From NCBI GenBank assembly GCA_036346395.1, contig CM070599.1, positions 32,851,232-32,915,231 on the forward strand: DNA of 64,000 nt, given 5' to 3'. A model generated the notes under the pieces. That model was given only the letters and a program-made list of their open reading frames with translations, was not told where the DNA came from and did no database searches. Source of the DNA: Hsuehochloa calcarea (taxonomy: Eukaryota > Streptophyta > Magnoliopsida > Poales > Poaceae). Shown here piece by piece: positions 33,051 through 44,838 of this stretch (within the stretch, counting starts at the first letter, position 1; every line of letters begins with the position of its first letter). Made by a program: the position numbers and the translations under genes.

Positions 33051-36040
33051 TTTCCGTTTTGGGCATCATTCGACCACTTCTCTCTCCAGGGACCACCCGG
33101 AACGGCCGGAACCAACGCGCGGAGTGTTCAAAGGAAATAACGCATCCAGCAGGCCGGCTGCGAACTAGTAGTCACAACTCGCAACCCACGCCAGCATACG
33201 GACTGGTAACAAGCCGACGCTGCAGCAGAGGTGCCCTACGCTACGGACGCAGAGGCAGTTCAGACTTCAGACTGTTCATCACAGCTGTAGTGGTAGTAAA
33301 TAAGCGAAAAATTATAGCGACGATAATAAGAGAGGGAAATGGCTGAGAGAAATACTAATACTCCTACTAGACACTTTAGTACGTGATGAGAGGACAAATC
33401 TGTGACAGCTTTTACCTCCACAAATTGTTTAGCAGAGCAGTGCAGCGCAGAGTGCGGGGAAAGAGAGGCTTCCCTTCCACTGGCGGCACCGGCTTTTTTT
33501 TTTGGAAGACTCGGCAGCGGCTTTATCGGGGGCAACGAAGCCAAACAAAATCAAACGAACCCGTCATTTCCTCCCGTACCACGTCCGTTTTCCCTTTTTT
33601 TCCCCCACGCGAGACCCGAACCCGCGAGACCGCGACGTTCTCCGCGCGTGACGGCTTGGCGGGCGGACACTGGAGCTAATTAAGGTGTAGCCGCGTGCGG
33701 AGCCACTTTTTGGGGCTCGTCCGCACTTTTTTTCGGGGCTCGGCACGGCTCGGCTTGGCGTGTGGGTTGGTAAAGTTTGGGTGGTTTGGTGCGGCGTACT
33801 GCGCGGCCGCTCTCCGTGCTGGACTGCTAGGCAGCCGCAGTAGGCTGCTGGTTGCCGTGCGGAGTACCGAAAAACCGACGGCACTCGTTTGCTCTGCGTT
33901 ACTGCGTACAACGGCGTCGAAGTTTATGATCTGCGAGAGGCAACTCGTCCCGGCCAGCGAAGCGTCTCCCTCGAACATCACTCGACGTCGGCGGAACAGC
34001 GGAAGCCCATGGCTGACGGTAAGAAGCCAGCAACTCAATCGACTGTGGCCTCCTCTATAGATGAATACTAGTTGTCTTCTAGTTCTAGTGTTTGTTAGCG
34101 TCTTTTTTAAATAAAAAAATTGGCTAGATTTTTTGATGTTGCACCGGTACTAACAGTGCAAACAATAGACGAAGAAACCGACGATGCCCATATGCTTTGA
34201 GCCTTCAGATGACTAAGATTCCTATTTTTTATGTCTGTATATAATTAAATATATCTTTATTAATAGATATATATTATTATATTAAACCCGTTACGGTACA
34301 CTAGAACAGAATTATAATCCGGTACCAACGCGATTCTTCCGAGAGACAAATGACAACTATATATGATTCTGACAACTATGGTTACGAGTAAGTTCGTACT
34401 GGCAATTGTAGTATACATTTACTACTTCTCACCAGTCAGTTCCTACGTACACCCTACGGTCCCTAGCCCGTTTTGTATGTACGTACGTACGTACCAATCG
34501 TCGTGTCTACTTGAAATACGACCTGGGGTACGTATGTACGTGCATGGACATCTCAAGAAGATATGGGCGCAATGCTAGGACGTACTATCGGAGGCCTGAG
34601 CCTATGTGTGGCTAAGGCTGCAAAGGTTCAATCAGAATACGACCGATCAATCCTGCAGTAGCAGTAGTGGACACGAGTCCTATAGGCTCCCGCGCAGACT
34701 TGTCATCACAAAAGCATTAGTACGTACTCCGTAACAAAGGACATACCATAGCCTCCCTGTGTTGGGCATGTAGCATGCATCCACTACGTACTATATATAT
34801 ACAAAGAGAGGATAAATACCTTCTTCATCTCTAATGTATCAGTTAAAAGAATTTAACATACTACTTTGCCACTTTAGGTATACTCATACACTATTTATAA
34901 GATACTCTAATAAGAACCACACATAAAATTTGCAAAAGAGTCCATAGTTTTAGCATACTCTGTAAATACCTTCACATTCGCACATAAAAAGAGTATATCT
35001 AAAAAATTATCCATACCACCCCAAAAAGTAGGTGTAAATACTAACTAAGTGGTCTTATATACTCACATACATACTCTCGGTTGCGTAGGATACTCCCTAC
35101 GTTGTGAGATACAAAATAAGGAGTAATTACTCCCAAGAATAGAAAAAAAAACTTCATATATATATATGTATTGTGCCTCTTTCTGAGACTCAACTCTCAA
35201 AGATTAGCATTTCACACTCTTTTGATCTTTTCACCCTTAATGTAAAAAAAGGAATCTATATTCACGCCATCCACCAGTCCACATGCTGCATGTTGAGAGC
35301 ACGGCAGGCCGTCTGCCGCCGAACGGGAGCTCGTCACATAGCCTACCATGTGCCCAGGTTACAGTATGCCCCTACCGTGGCATTTGAGTTGGGAATCGGT
35401 GATATTTTTGTCAATTCGCTCATCGAGGGGAAGCAATTATTTTTGCTATTTTGTCGGACAATAGTGTCATTTTAGCCCATAACTCCACGATAGCATGCAT
35501 ATATAGGATCGAGCATGAATGGTTCAGATTGAGAGCATTTCGGAAATACCTAAGAGCACGGTGGTGAACGTGCAATCTCAAGACTAACAGAATCCAGTCA
35601 TCCACGGCTTATGCACCTGAGCCATTACAGTTGAAAAGACGATCACGAGGAATTCTACTAAAAAACACGAGGCGCATACTAATTCGTGGATATTCGACTA
35701 GTTCGAGAAATGAATGATAGGTAAAACTTGACATGTAATTCAATTCAAAGTCGTTTGCTCTCGTTCGAACCTTGACCAAACATTTAGTTTTGAAATACAA
35801 ACCCACTAAGAAGCCGAGCCAGGCCTAAGCCCGGAGCCAAGCCGCGAGCGGAGCGTGAGATATTCATGGCCGCTCACGCCCACCCTATGAGCAGAGGGGC
35901 TCACGCTCCACTCCATCCCCCAGTACCCCACACCCATCCTCTCATAATTACAGCATCAGCAGCACATCCCACTTACCCACGGGCCCCACCCCTCCCTTTC
36001 ACCCGCGCGGTAACTTCACCGCCTCGCCCCACGTCCCGAC
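33051..36040. other. Intergenic DNA between the repeat arm and the ankyrin gene
   Basis: 33.4-34.0 kb is GC-rich with several overlapping frames, none recognisable. (TACG)n-like simple repeats lie near 34475-34540. 34.1-35.2 kb is AT-rich. No supported gene or RNA was found. The C-rich segment from about 35870 is the start of the ankyrin-gene promoter. Confidence 0.35.
35402..35477 (+). repeat. Dispersed repeat, copy 2 (partner at 19609)
   Basis: Direct-orientation relative of 19609-19679, sharing ATTTTTGTCAATTCG, ATTTTTGCTATTT and AATAGTGTCATTTTAGCC. The centre is more diverged. Confidence 0.55.
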
Positions 36041-36047
36041 TCGCCAC

Positions 36048-36059
36048 CTATATATCACC
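36048..36059 (+). promoter_or_regulatory. TATA box of the ankyrin-repeat gene
   Basis: CTATATATCACC lies 109 bp before the ATG at 36168 in an otherwise GC-rich region. It is a strong match to plant TATA boxes and predicts a transcript start near 36080-36095 and a 5' UTR of about 80 bases. Confidence 0.65.
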
Positions 36060-36167
36060 CCGTCCCGTCGCGCCTCGCCATTTCAAGTTTCCCCACACAC
36101 CCAGAGACACACAGAGAGGAAAGAAGAGAGGGTCGCGACAAAGAGCTAGCTTCGTGAAGCTTCTAGA

Positions 36168-39100
36168 ATGGCGGTGCTTCTGCGCCCGGCGGCGATCGCC
36201 GGCGCCAGGCAGGTGTGGCCTGTGGCAGAGGAGGCCGACGCTACGGGGGATGCGGAGGCAGCGTCGCAGCGGCTGGTGGAGGCGGTGGCGCGCGGCGACG
36301 CGCGGGAGGCCGGCGAGCTGCTCGCGTCCGGGCGCGCGGACGTGAACTACGCCGGGGTGGTATGGCTCAGGGCGCGGCGGGTGGTGGAGGCGGCGCTGCG
36401 GGAGGGCGCAGCCGCCGAGCTGCGCGCGGCGCACGAGGAGATCCGCACCGACGTCTCGCCGCTCTTCCTCGCCGCCGGCAACGGGGACGTCGCCCTCGTC
36501 CGCGCCCTGCTCGTGAGTGCTCCTGCTTCCCCCCTGCTCTGTTTTTATCGCTTTGGAACCTTGCTGCGTAATGTTTAATTTTTGCATGTTTGATGCTCTG
36601 GTTTGGAAAACTTAGTTACACTTTTCGTTCAGTTTGTATGCGTTTAACGAGGAATTTAAGCTCAGATTTGGCTTGCTCCGTAAGGTGCATTTCGAGCTGC
36701 TCATCTAGTCATGTGTGCCTTCCCCCCATGAAATTTCTGGGTGGTTTTGGTGCGAATTTGTATCAATGTGGCGAGAACGAGCGCATTTTGTTCTCCTTTT
36801 AATGTAGAACAAAAAGGGAAGCATCGGGAGCTTGTGCTTCTCGAAATTTGCAGTGCTATAGGCTGGGCTTGGCTCCATTTCTCTCACAGCATTCGTTTTG
36901 TATTTACCGGGTTGGTGAAAAATTTCCACGACATTTTCGAATGGTCTTAGAGGGCGCTGCCAAGTGCTAACTCCGAGTAGCAACACAGATTTATCTCATT
37001 TCTAAATGTTAGATAAAAGATGGCTATCTACTATTCTTTCGAAATGAAAGTTTTCACGGCTGCTTTGGTACGTTTTATTTTTGTGTGCCCATCATAATTC
37101 AATGTACTGTATACATGCACGCGCTACTCAAATCTCATCTTTTATTTGGATATATTAGTACAAGTAGGAACCTAGATATTTATACAGGACCCACTTGAAA
37201 TTTCTACCATTTTTATAGCTCAAAATTATGAGTACCAAGTTTCGTAGGTAGAAAAGAAAGGAGAATGCATGATAACTTCCCTCTCAATTGCTTGGCCCTT
37301 CTATGTGTTATTCACTCGCTATGGCCACTTCCTCAAAAATAGATTAGAAATCCTAAGACAGAAGGTTGCTGATTATGAGATATTTTCTAGCAGATAGTTT
37401 CAGACCAAATCGTGTGCTTCATTAATAGTCTTTAGGAACATTTTTTTCTTTTCCATTTCTTTTTGCAATTTGTTTCTAGAAGAGGGGCTACCAAATACCA
37501 ACCCGCATGGCGGCATGGCTGCAACTGCAATAGGACCATGCTTTGCATTGCAGTTTCACTTTAATGCGTACGGACACATTTGTTCTCTAGCCATGATAAA
37601 TATCAAAATCGTAAAATGGGACATGCAGCTTACGCAGGGAAGCTTCCTGGACACACTTTAATGCCCTAGATATACCGTGTATGCATCGATCATGGTACAT
37701 ATATACGGCATACTCATGTATTGCGCCACAGAAGTATATCCTATTTAGTAAAGAGAATACTGGTGATAATAAGAAATTAAGAATATGTTGTCCAAGCTAG
37801 TACCCTGTTAGAGATTCGGTGTTTTAAGTAACTTCTCCCTGCTGCTCTATCAATGCTGCGTCTAGAACTACAAGGCAGCAGGCCTTGTGGTCTAGTATAA
37901 AATGATATTCTACTGCGTAGGAGAGTATTTTAGTGAGGAGATTGGGAGACAGGGGTAGATGGGTTTGACTTTAACCCTGACCCAAACCCTGCTTTGTTTA
38001 CTGCTGCTGCTGATAATATAATGATTCAGTAGAAAGCATCAGTGGCCACTGTTTGTTAAGTAGTAAGCAAGTACTAAGTGCTACTAACAGCTCAACGCTT
38101 TGGTAGAAACCAATATATTCCCCTCGTGAGCGTGGTCGGGGTGGGATCACGTGAACGGCCCTGGTCCGGTCTCCCTCCCCCTCCTCCGTGCCTCCATCCA
38201 TGTCTTGTGTAGTGTATACTCCAGTAATCTTGAGCTTTGTTGGATCCTATGGTACTTGCCTTGGCTTCTGCCACCTGAGCCTAACCAGTAATCTGCCCCT
38301 GGCCCCCACCTGGCCGTCGTGCTTTCCCCTCGGATCACGATTGAGATCGGACGGCTACATCTCCGTGGATTTTCCTTCCAAAGTACAAGTACTCATTAGA
38401 TCAGCCCTTTCATCAATATGTTGCCTCTTGCTTGTAATCATTAACTCTGGAAGTAACCGTGGTTAAGGGTGTGTTGGGTGGTGGGAATTGGAGCTGGAGG
38501 CGTGGTGAGGTCTCTGGGCCGTGGTGTGGCGTGTGGTGGCATCACTGGCATGGCGTGCATGCAGTCCGGATGATCCGCCGATGTCATGGGCGCCATGCCA
38601 TTGAATGGGAGTGGCAGCCTGGCAGGGGAGTGGTTGCGCTGCTGCGACGGACGGAGCGGAAACATGCCCCCCCGGCCACGGCCATGTACTTTTGCCTTGC
38701 AGGCGCGGCGCACGGCGCCTGTACCGGCACTTTCCCTGATCTCTGCCAAGGCCAATAAATGCCATTGCCAAGGACAGCAGCCCCATGGTCATGGCCGTGG
38801 CCCTTATCCCAAAACGCACTGAAGCATCTCGTTTGTTTGAAGCTCTTGTTTGGCTACCATGGATTGGAATGCAGCCATGCATGCTGTCCTTCAGATCTCC
38901 ACTTGCTCTTGGTCTCCAGGATCGGACAATTAGGATTGGATCTTTTAGCTAGAAATTAACCAATCCCCAAACTCTGAAATTGGCCATCAAAGGTCGATCT
39001 CCACCGTGTGAATCAATTTACCGTCAAACTCCGACGTCATCCATGCATGCCGTCGTTGCTTATGTCTGCATTCTGGTTCTGAGCACTCATGCAATGGCAA

Positions 39101-42100
39101 ACGCCAAACAGTACCCGATTTCATGCGTATCAGCAAGTTCACATGATCTGCATCTGCCATCTGGGTTTAGTACTACAGCCACGTAACTGAAGCCGGTGTC
39201 TGGCGCTCCTCCAATACGTCCAAACCGCCCCAGCTGTATTTGTTCACGCCATGAATGAGACCACCCCTTCACCAATCCAGATTCCAGCGAGTAGGACCAG
39301 TAGGCGATCCTTCTCCATGGCAGGACCAAGGGCCTCGCTATTGAAGATGGCAACGTATGTGTCACAGAACCGGCCCAGTGCAATGCATTGCATTGCTGCC
39401 CCTGAGATGGAGTCATGGAGATGAATGGTGGTACTGGTACGGAGAGCTCACTCATCGTCCGTATCATGTCGTGTTCTTTGCCCTGTAGCCATCTGCCCCC
39501 TCTGCCACCGGCCAGCTGGATCCCCTGCCGCGGCTGCCTCCTTCCTCCTCTGGCTTACCTACACCGCACGCACTTGGGTCCATGCACAGCCGCTCACACG
39601 GCCTCGGGCCCTCGGCATCTGCCTCCCCTCGTGTTTCGAGTCTTCCGTTAAATGATACATTTTTTATTTGCAGCAGCAAAACTGGGCCCACGAAGGAAAT
39701 GACAAAATGGTATCTCTACTTTGGCAAGAATGTGCGTAAGCCATCTACCACGGTTTGAGTGTGTGGCAGATAGTTTACCATCATCTGAATGCATGGAATA
39801 TTAGTTCTGTAGCAATTTCGTACCATAGAGGTGCTACCTCGGCGATAGTTTACCACCATGGAATATTAGTTCTGTAGCAATTTCGTACCATAGAGGTGCT
39901 ACCTCGGCTCAGCGTACCAGTGTGACATTTATTGTGTGATGCGAATGCTGGGATATAGATTTAAATGCGTGCTCTTTATGGATATATCTTGTTAAAACGT
40001 GAAGGGCTGGTTAAACAGAAGTACAGGAGCTTAGGATATGATGTGACTTGGATCATGAGGTGGTAGCATCTTTTATTGCTACAAGATTTGTTGTTTCATT
40101 TCTTCGTTCGATTTGCAAATCATACCACGGTAACCATGCAAAATGTTTACCTGTGATTGATTAGCAATCACTGGAACGGATGTACAAGCCGGGGTCATAA
40201 AATAACCTTATGATGTCAAAGAGAATGGCTTGTAGCCCGGATGTTTTTCAGTAGTTGTGGCGATATTTAAAGGTACTACTATATGCAGCAAGATTGAGCT
40301 GACATTGCGGTGAAGCGGTGAAACCACACATAAAGATTTCATATCTCGATGGATGGATAGCATCACCCTGCAGAATTTTGACTTGATTCCTTCCTCCAGT
40401 AGGAGGCCACTTCCGTCTCTTGCTTAGATGGATTCTGGCATAGTGTCACTACCACAGTACCTGCACAGACTCACCGGCCAGTCGATTGGGTGCAAGCTAG
40501 TCACCACATCACCGACCTGACCAGACATAGTATAGTAACAGCGGCATTTGTTACTCGGCCAGCTATGGTTTCAAGTCCCGATGGTCATTGTCGTGCCCTG
40601 TTCTCCGTTGGCCCATCTTATCCTGTTTTGTAACTGTGTTGGTGAAAGAGAAAGCAAAAGGAAAATTTACTGTACTAAAACACCAATTGTTATGCTGTAA
40701 GCCTGTAATTGTTTAGCAACTGTAGTAATGGTTTCAAGAATAACTTGCAGCTTTCTTCTGTTGCGCTTTCAGAAAGAGAACGTTATTTGTTCTCTATGAT
40801 AACTTATTAACTTTAAGTTTTGTGGTATTTTCAAGTTTTCAGTCTAAAAAATATACAGTTCTGCTAAACAACATTTGACTGTTTTCTTTTATTAAAATAG
40901 TGAAATTTTCATTCGTTCGATATACTTTGAGATTTGTACTTCTACTCATTTGAATAATTGGGTCTGAATTTATTATAATTTTTTCCTTTAGAATATAATG
41001 GGTTCACCATATTGCTGTATTTTGTTGGTATATAATTTTATTTTTTGTCTTTATTTTTTCAGATAAAACAGTCTAATCTGGTATGAACGGACCCAAAAAA
41101 ATAACCCCTGGGTTTTTCACAAGTTAGAGCTTAGTTAGTCAGCTTACAAAATATAAGTTCATCACCAATGTGTTTTGTACCTCTCTTTTGCATGTTTTTT
41201 ATGGTTCTAATCGTGCATCGCGTGCAGGCGAAAGGGGCGGACGTGAACGGGAAGGTGTTCCGGGGGTACCCGACAACGGCAGCGGCGCGGGAGGGGCGCG
41301 CGGAGGTGGCGGAGCTGCTGGTGCGTGCGGGGGCGTCCCAGCCGGCCTGCGAGGAGGCCATCGTGGAGGCGGCGCTGCAGGGCCAGGCCGCCCTGGCGGC
41401 CATCTTCATGGACTCTGACCTCGTCCGCCCGCGCGTCGCCGTCCACGCGCTCGTCTCCGCCGCCGCCTGCGGCTTCGTCGACGTGGTGGACATGCTCATC
41501 AAGGTAATACTTCCTTATCGTCTTCTACTTGGTTTACGGTTTCAATGTTTCATACAACTGTAGAAGGACGACTCACGAGTGATCGATTCATAGATTTGCA
41601 TTTCTGGCTCTGATTAATCACGACGATGCATGTATTTTGATCCCGAGCGCGAGAGATACATGTGGTATTATGTGGATGCTGTCCGGACCTCCAGGGTGTG
41701 CAGAGTCACATGGTGGACGATAGGGAGTGTAGATTAGTCCCACCTCGCTAATTCATATGTGTTTTGGCTGGTTTATAAGGGGAAGTGGTACCTCACAAGG
41801 CGTGTTCGTAGAAAGGAGAGACGGTTGGCATCTCCCCTGACAGGGACGGGAACAGTCTTTGGACTTTCCTATAGCACATTGCGGTTAAGGCTACCCGCTT
41901 CGGCGGATCTTACCCAAATTTTTTTAGCAGTTGGGTCCTCGACCTTACTTTTGCACTTCGTATATTTGGATAAGCATGCTGCGCACTTTTTAAGTTACAA
42001 TTAGACTAATAAAAGTCTTCAGTAGTTAAACTATACTAAAGATAAACGAAGAATCGGCTTCTCGATTACACGCATCGGATTGCAATTTTGCAGGGATCGT

Positions 42101-43992
42101 TTTTGTAACTACAGTTTTGCAGACATTGTTGCTAATCAGATTCACGACACATAATTAAATGGCGGCAGCTAATTTCGTGTGATTCTCTCTCCATCACAGT
42201 GTGGAGCTGATCCAAACGCGACCGCCCGGGTGCTCCTGCGCTCGCTGAAGCCATCCCTGCACGCCAATGTCGACTGCACGGCGCTTTTCGCCGCAATCGT
42301 GAGCCGGCAAGTCGCAGTCGTTCGTCTGCTGCTTCAGGTATGCATCGTTAATTTGTACTAGCAGCCATACATACACGCTCTTCAGTCTTTGGCAATCGAC
42401 GCTCAACACCATCTTGTGTGACTCATGTCCAGGCCGGCGTAAAGTGGGACACCAAGGTGAGGCTGGGGGCATGGTCATGGGACACGGCCACCGACGAGGA
42501 GCTGCGCGTCGGCGCCGGCCTCGCGGAGCCGTACGACGCGGTGTGGTGCGCCGTGGAGTACTACGAATCCACCGGCTCCATCCTCCGCATGCTCCTCCAG
42601 AACGGGTACTCGTCAAGCGCCACGCACCTTGGTCGGACGCTGCTCCACCATGCCATCCTATGCGGGAGCGCCGGCGCCGTGCAAACATTGCTGGCGTCTG
42701 GTGCGGACTCCGAAGCTGCAGTGAAGACGTCCCGGGGCACCAGGTTCAGGCCGGTTCACATGGCCGCGCGCCTCGGCCAGCCGGAGATCCTGCGGATGCT
42801 GATAGACAAGGGCTGCGACGTGAACGCGAGGGCGGAGGCCGGCGACGCTGCTGCCATCCTGGCCGCGCGCCACAAGCGTGAGGATTGCCTCAGGGTTCTC
42901 GTGTCCGCGGGAGCAGACGTCGCGCTGGTGAACTCGGCCGGCGAGTCTGCGGCCTCCGTTGCTTCTTCCGGGGGCTGGAAAGCCGGCTTTGAGCGCGCCG
43001 TTCTCGGCGTGATTCGGTCCGGGACGATCCCTCGGTCGAGCGACCGGGACGTGTTCTCGCCGATGATGTTCGCCGCGCGCTGCGCTGACGCGACTGCCAT
43101 GGAGGTGCTTCTGGCTCAGCCAGACGTGGACGTTGACGAGCATGACGCGGACGGGTGCTCGCCCATTATGGCTGCCGCCAAGGAGGGCAACGTCGACGCC
43201 TTCCGCGCCCTCGTCTTCGCCGGCGCCAACGTGAAGTTGAGCAACAAGCGCGGCGAGACTGCCATTGGGCTCGCGCAGCTGAGCAAGAAGAGGGACCTCT
43301 TCGAGCAGGTCATGCTCGAGTTCGCGCTGGAGAAAGGCATGCCGGGAGGCTTCTACGCCCTCCACTGCGCTTCACGGCGCGGCGACACCGCGGCAGTGCG
43401 CCACCTGGCGAACACGGGCTGCGACGTCAACATCCCGGACGGTGACGGCTACACCCCGCTCATGCTGGCGGCCAGAGAAGGCCAGGCGGTCGTGTGCGAG
43501 CTCCTGATCTCCTACGGCGCCCGGTGCGACATCCGGACCCCGCGGGGCGAGACGGCGCTCTCCCTCGCCCGGGCGGCGCTGTCCACCGCGCCGTTCAACA
43601 AGGCCGAGGACGTGATCATGGACGAGCTGGGTCGGCAGCTCGTCCTCCAGGGTGCGCACGTCAGGAAGCACACCAAGGGCGGCCGCGGGAGGCCGCACGG
43701 CAAGTCGCTGCGGATGTTGGGCGCCGCCGGTGTGCTCCGGTGGGGCGGGTCGAGCCGGCGCAACCTGGTGTGCCGGGAGGCCGAGGTCGGGGGCAGCTCG
43801 GCGTTCCAGCGGCACCGGCAGAGGAGGGGCGGCGGCGACGCGTACGAGCCCGGGCTGTTCCGCGTCGTGACGGCGACGGGGAGGGAGGTGCACTTCGTGT
43901 GCCAGGACGGCGGGGAGGAGGCGGCGGAGCTGTGGGTGAGGGGCATCAGGGCGGTGACCCGCGCGGTGTTCGGCAAGCGAGGGAAGGAGTGA
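36168..43992 (+). CDS. Ankyrin-repeat protein with C-terminal PH-like region, 4 exons
   Basis: Exons 36168-36512, 41228-41503, 42200-42337 and 42433-43992 join in phase 0 to give 772 aa. Ankyrin repeats run from about residue 95 to 635. Clear units include SPLFLAAGNGDVALVRALL at the exon 1/2 join, GRTLLHHAILCGSAGAVQTLL (about 320-340), RPVHMAARLGQPEILRMLI (about 359-377), CSPIMAAAKEGNVDAFRAL (about 495-513) and TPLMLAAREGQAVVCELLI (about 594-612). Residues 675-772 are basic and end with LFRVVTATGREVHFVC...AAELWVRGI, which looks like the last strands and helix of a PH-like fold. No signal peptide or membrane helix is visible. The family is probably a cytosolic or membrane-associated scaffold. 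Its partner is not predictable from sequence. The first intron is 4.7 kb. Exons are extremely GC-rich, especially at third positions, as is common in grass genes. Confidence 0.9.
36513..41227. other. 4.7-kb first intron of the ankyrin gene
   Basis: Starts GTGAGT and ends GTGCAG. It holds no exon that fits the family. The GC-rich frames at 38.4-38.9 kb on both strands overlap each other and are not conserved-looking. A 65-bp tandem duplication lies at 39792-39908. A long first intron may carry regulatory sequence, but nothing specific is visible. Confidence 0.6.
39792..39908. repeat. Tandem duplication, period 65 bp, in the ankyrin gene intron 1
   Basis: The 52 bases beginning CATGGAATATTAGTTCTG at 39792 recur without visible change at 39857. 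The spacers between them are GATAGTTTACCAC-like. The identity suggests a recent duplication. Confidence 0.9.
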
Positions 43993-44831
43993 TGGGTGAT
44001 TACGTGTGGTTTTGCTACCTGTAGGCTTTGTAGTTTGCAGTAAGCACGCCTGTAAAGAGTAGGGGGACGTGTAGTGTGTAACTGCTGGTCTTCAGCTCGA
44101 AGGCTGGCCGCTGGCTTGGCTTGCCATGATGTTTTTGGATCAGGGGCCTGGAGTTTGTATAGCTTTGGTGGGTGTTTTCCCGGCTAAGTTGCTTTAGCTA
44201 GCCTGCATGTAATGCCTTTCACTCTGAATTATCATCATCTCTGAGAAGTTCGTCATTTAATCTGTTACAAGTTTTACTCGAACATCTAAAAAACTAGCGA
44301 GAGAGAGAGGAAAGAAATGAGGGTTCAGGTAGAGGATGCCCTGAAGAGAGAACAGACAAGGGAGCATTGAAGCAGTTCTCGGGTGGGTAAAGCCGTAAAT
44401 CATTTTGTCAGCTAAGAAACCTAGCTCATGAAAACATAACAAAACCAATCTATGCATCCAGATACGCGCAATCAACAGAAGGACATCAGGTTATGCTAGA
44501 ACAGAAGAAACCATGCTGGTTTATAGAACAGATTCATGGGCTAAACTCATTTTCGTTCTCTAAGTCTCTAAGTATCAGTTAGTGACTCCCTGACTGAAAA
44601 TTACAACAGAATCAAAGTTTCATCACAAACAACTGCCAGCTTGCCCTGGCCATCACACTGTTTTCAATTGCTAATGGCACAAGAAAAGATTGATATCTTC
44701 GATATGGCTACAGAACTGCAGTCGCTCAACATCATTGGCATCGGCTTTGTGGAAGGTAAACAAAAAAAATTACTTATGCAAGATGGGTAGGTTTAGTTTT
44801 TAAAAAAATTACTTATGCAAGATGGGTAGGT
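43993..44831. other. Convergent 3' intergenic region
   Basis: 839 bp separate the stop codons of the ankyrin gene (+) and the recycling-factor gene (-), so their 3' UTRs meet or nearly meet here. Apart from the 37-bp duplication at its right end, nothing else was recognised. Confidence 0.6.
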
Positions 44832-44838
44832 TTAGTTT
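44763..44838. repeat. 37-bp tandem duplication spanning the recycling-factor stop codon
   Basis: Bases 44763-44799 and 44802-44838 are identical (AAAAAAATTACTTATGCAAG, then ATGGGTAGGTTTAGTTT), with a period of 39. The TAA of the ribosome recycling factor (44834 to 44832) lies in the second copy, so the duplication spans the coding end and the start of the 3' UTR. Confidence 0.9.

Noticed and set aside
33695..34060. 121-codon frame in GC-rich DNA at 33.7 kb
   Set aside because: Competes with minus-strand frames of equal length and shows no family similarity or exon borders that lead to more coding sequence.
38459..38882. GC-rich frames on both strands in the ankyrin gene intron 1
   Set aside because: They overlap each other in several phases and would not fit the ankyrin protein. 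No recognisable product.
41640..42000. TRIM-like string (ATTAGTCCCACCTCGC, then TTTATAAGGGG) in ankyrin gene intron 2
   Set aside because: Suggestive of a short retroelement LTR, but neither a primer binding site nor a second LTR could be found.
43372..43893. Long minus-strand frames opposite ankyrin exon 4
   Set aside because: Shadow frames caused by the very high third-position GC of the real exon.
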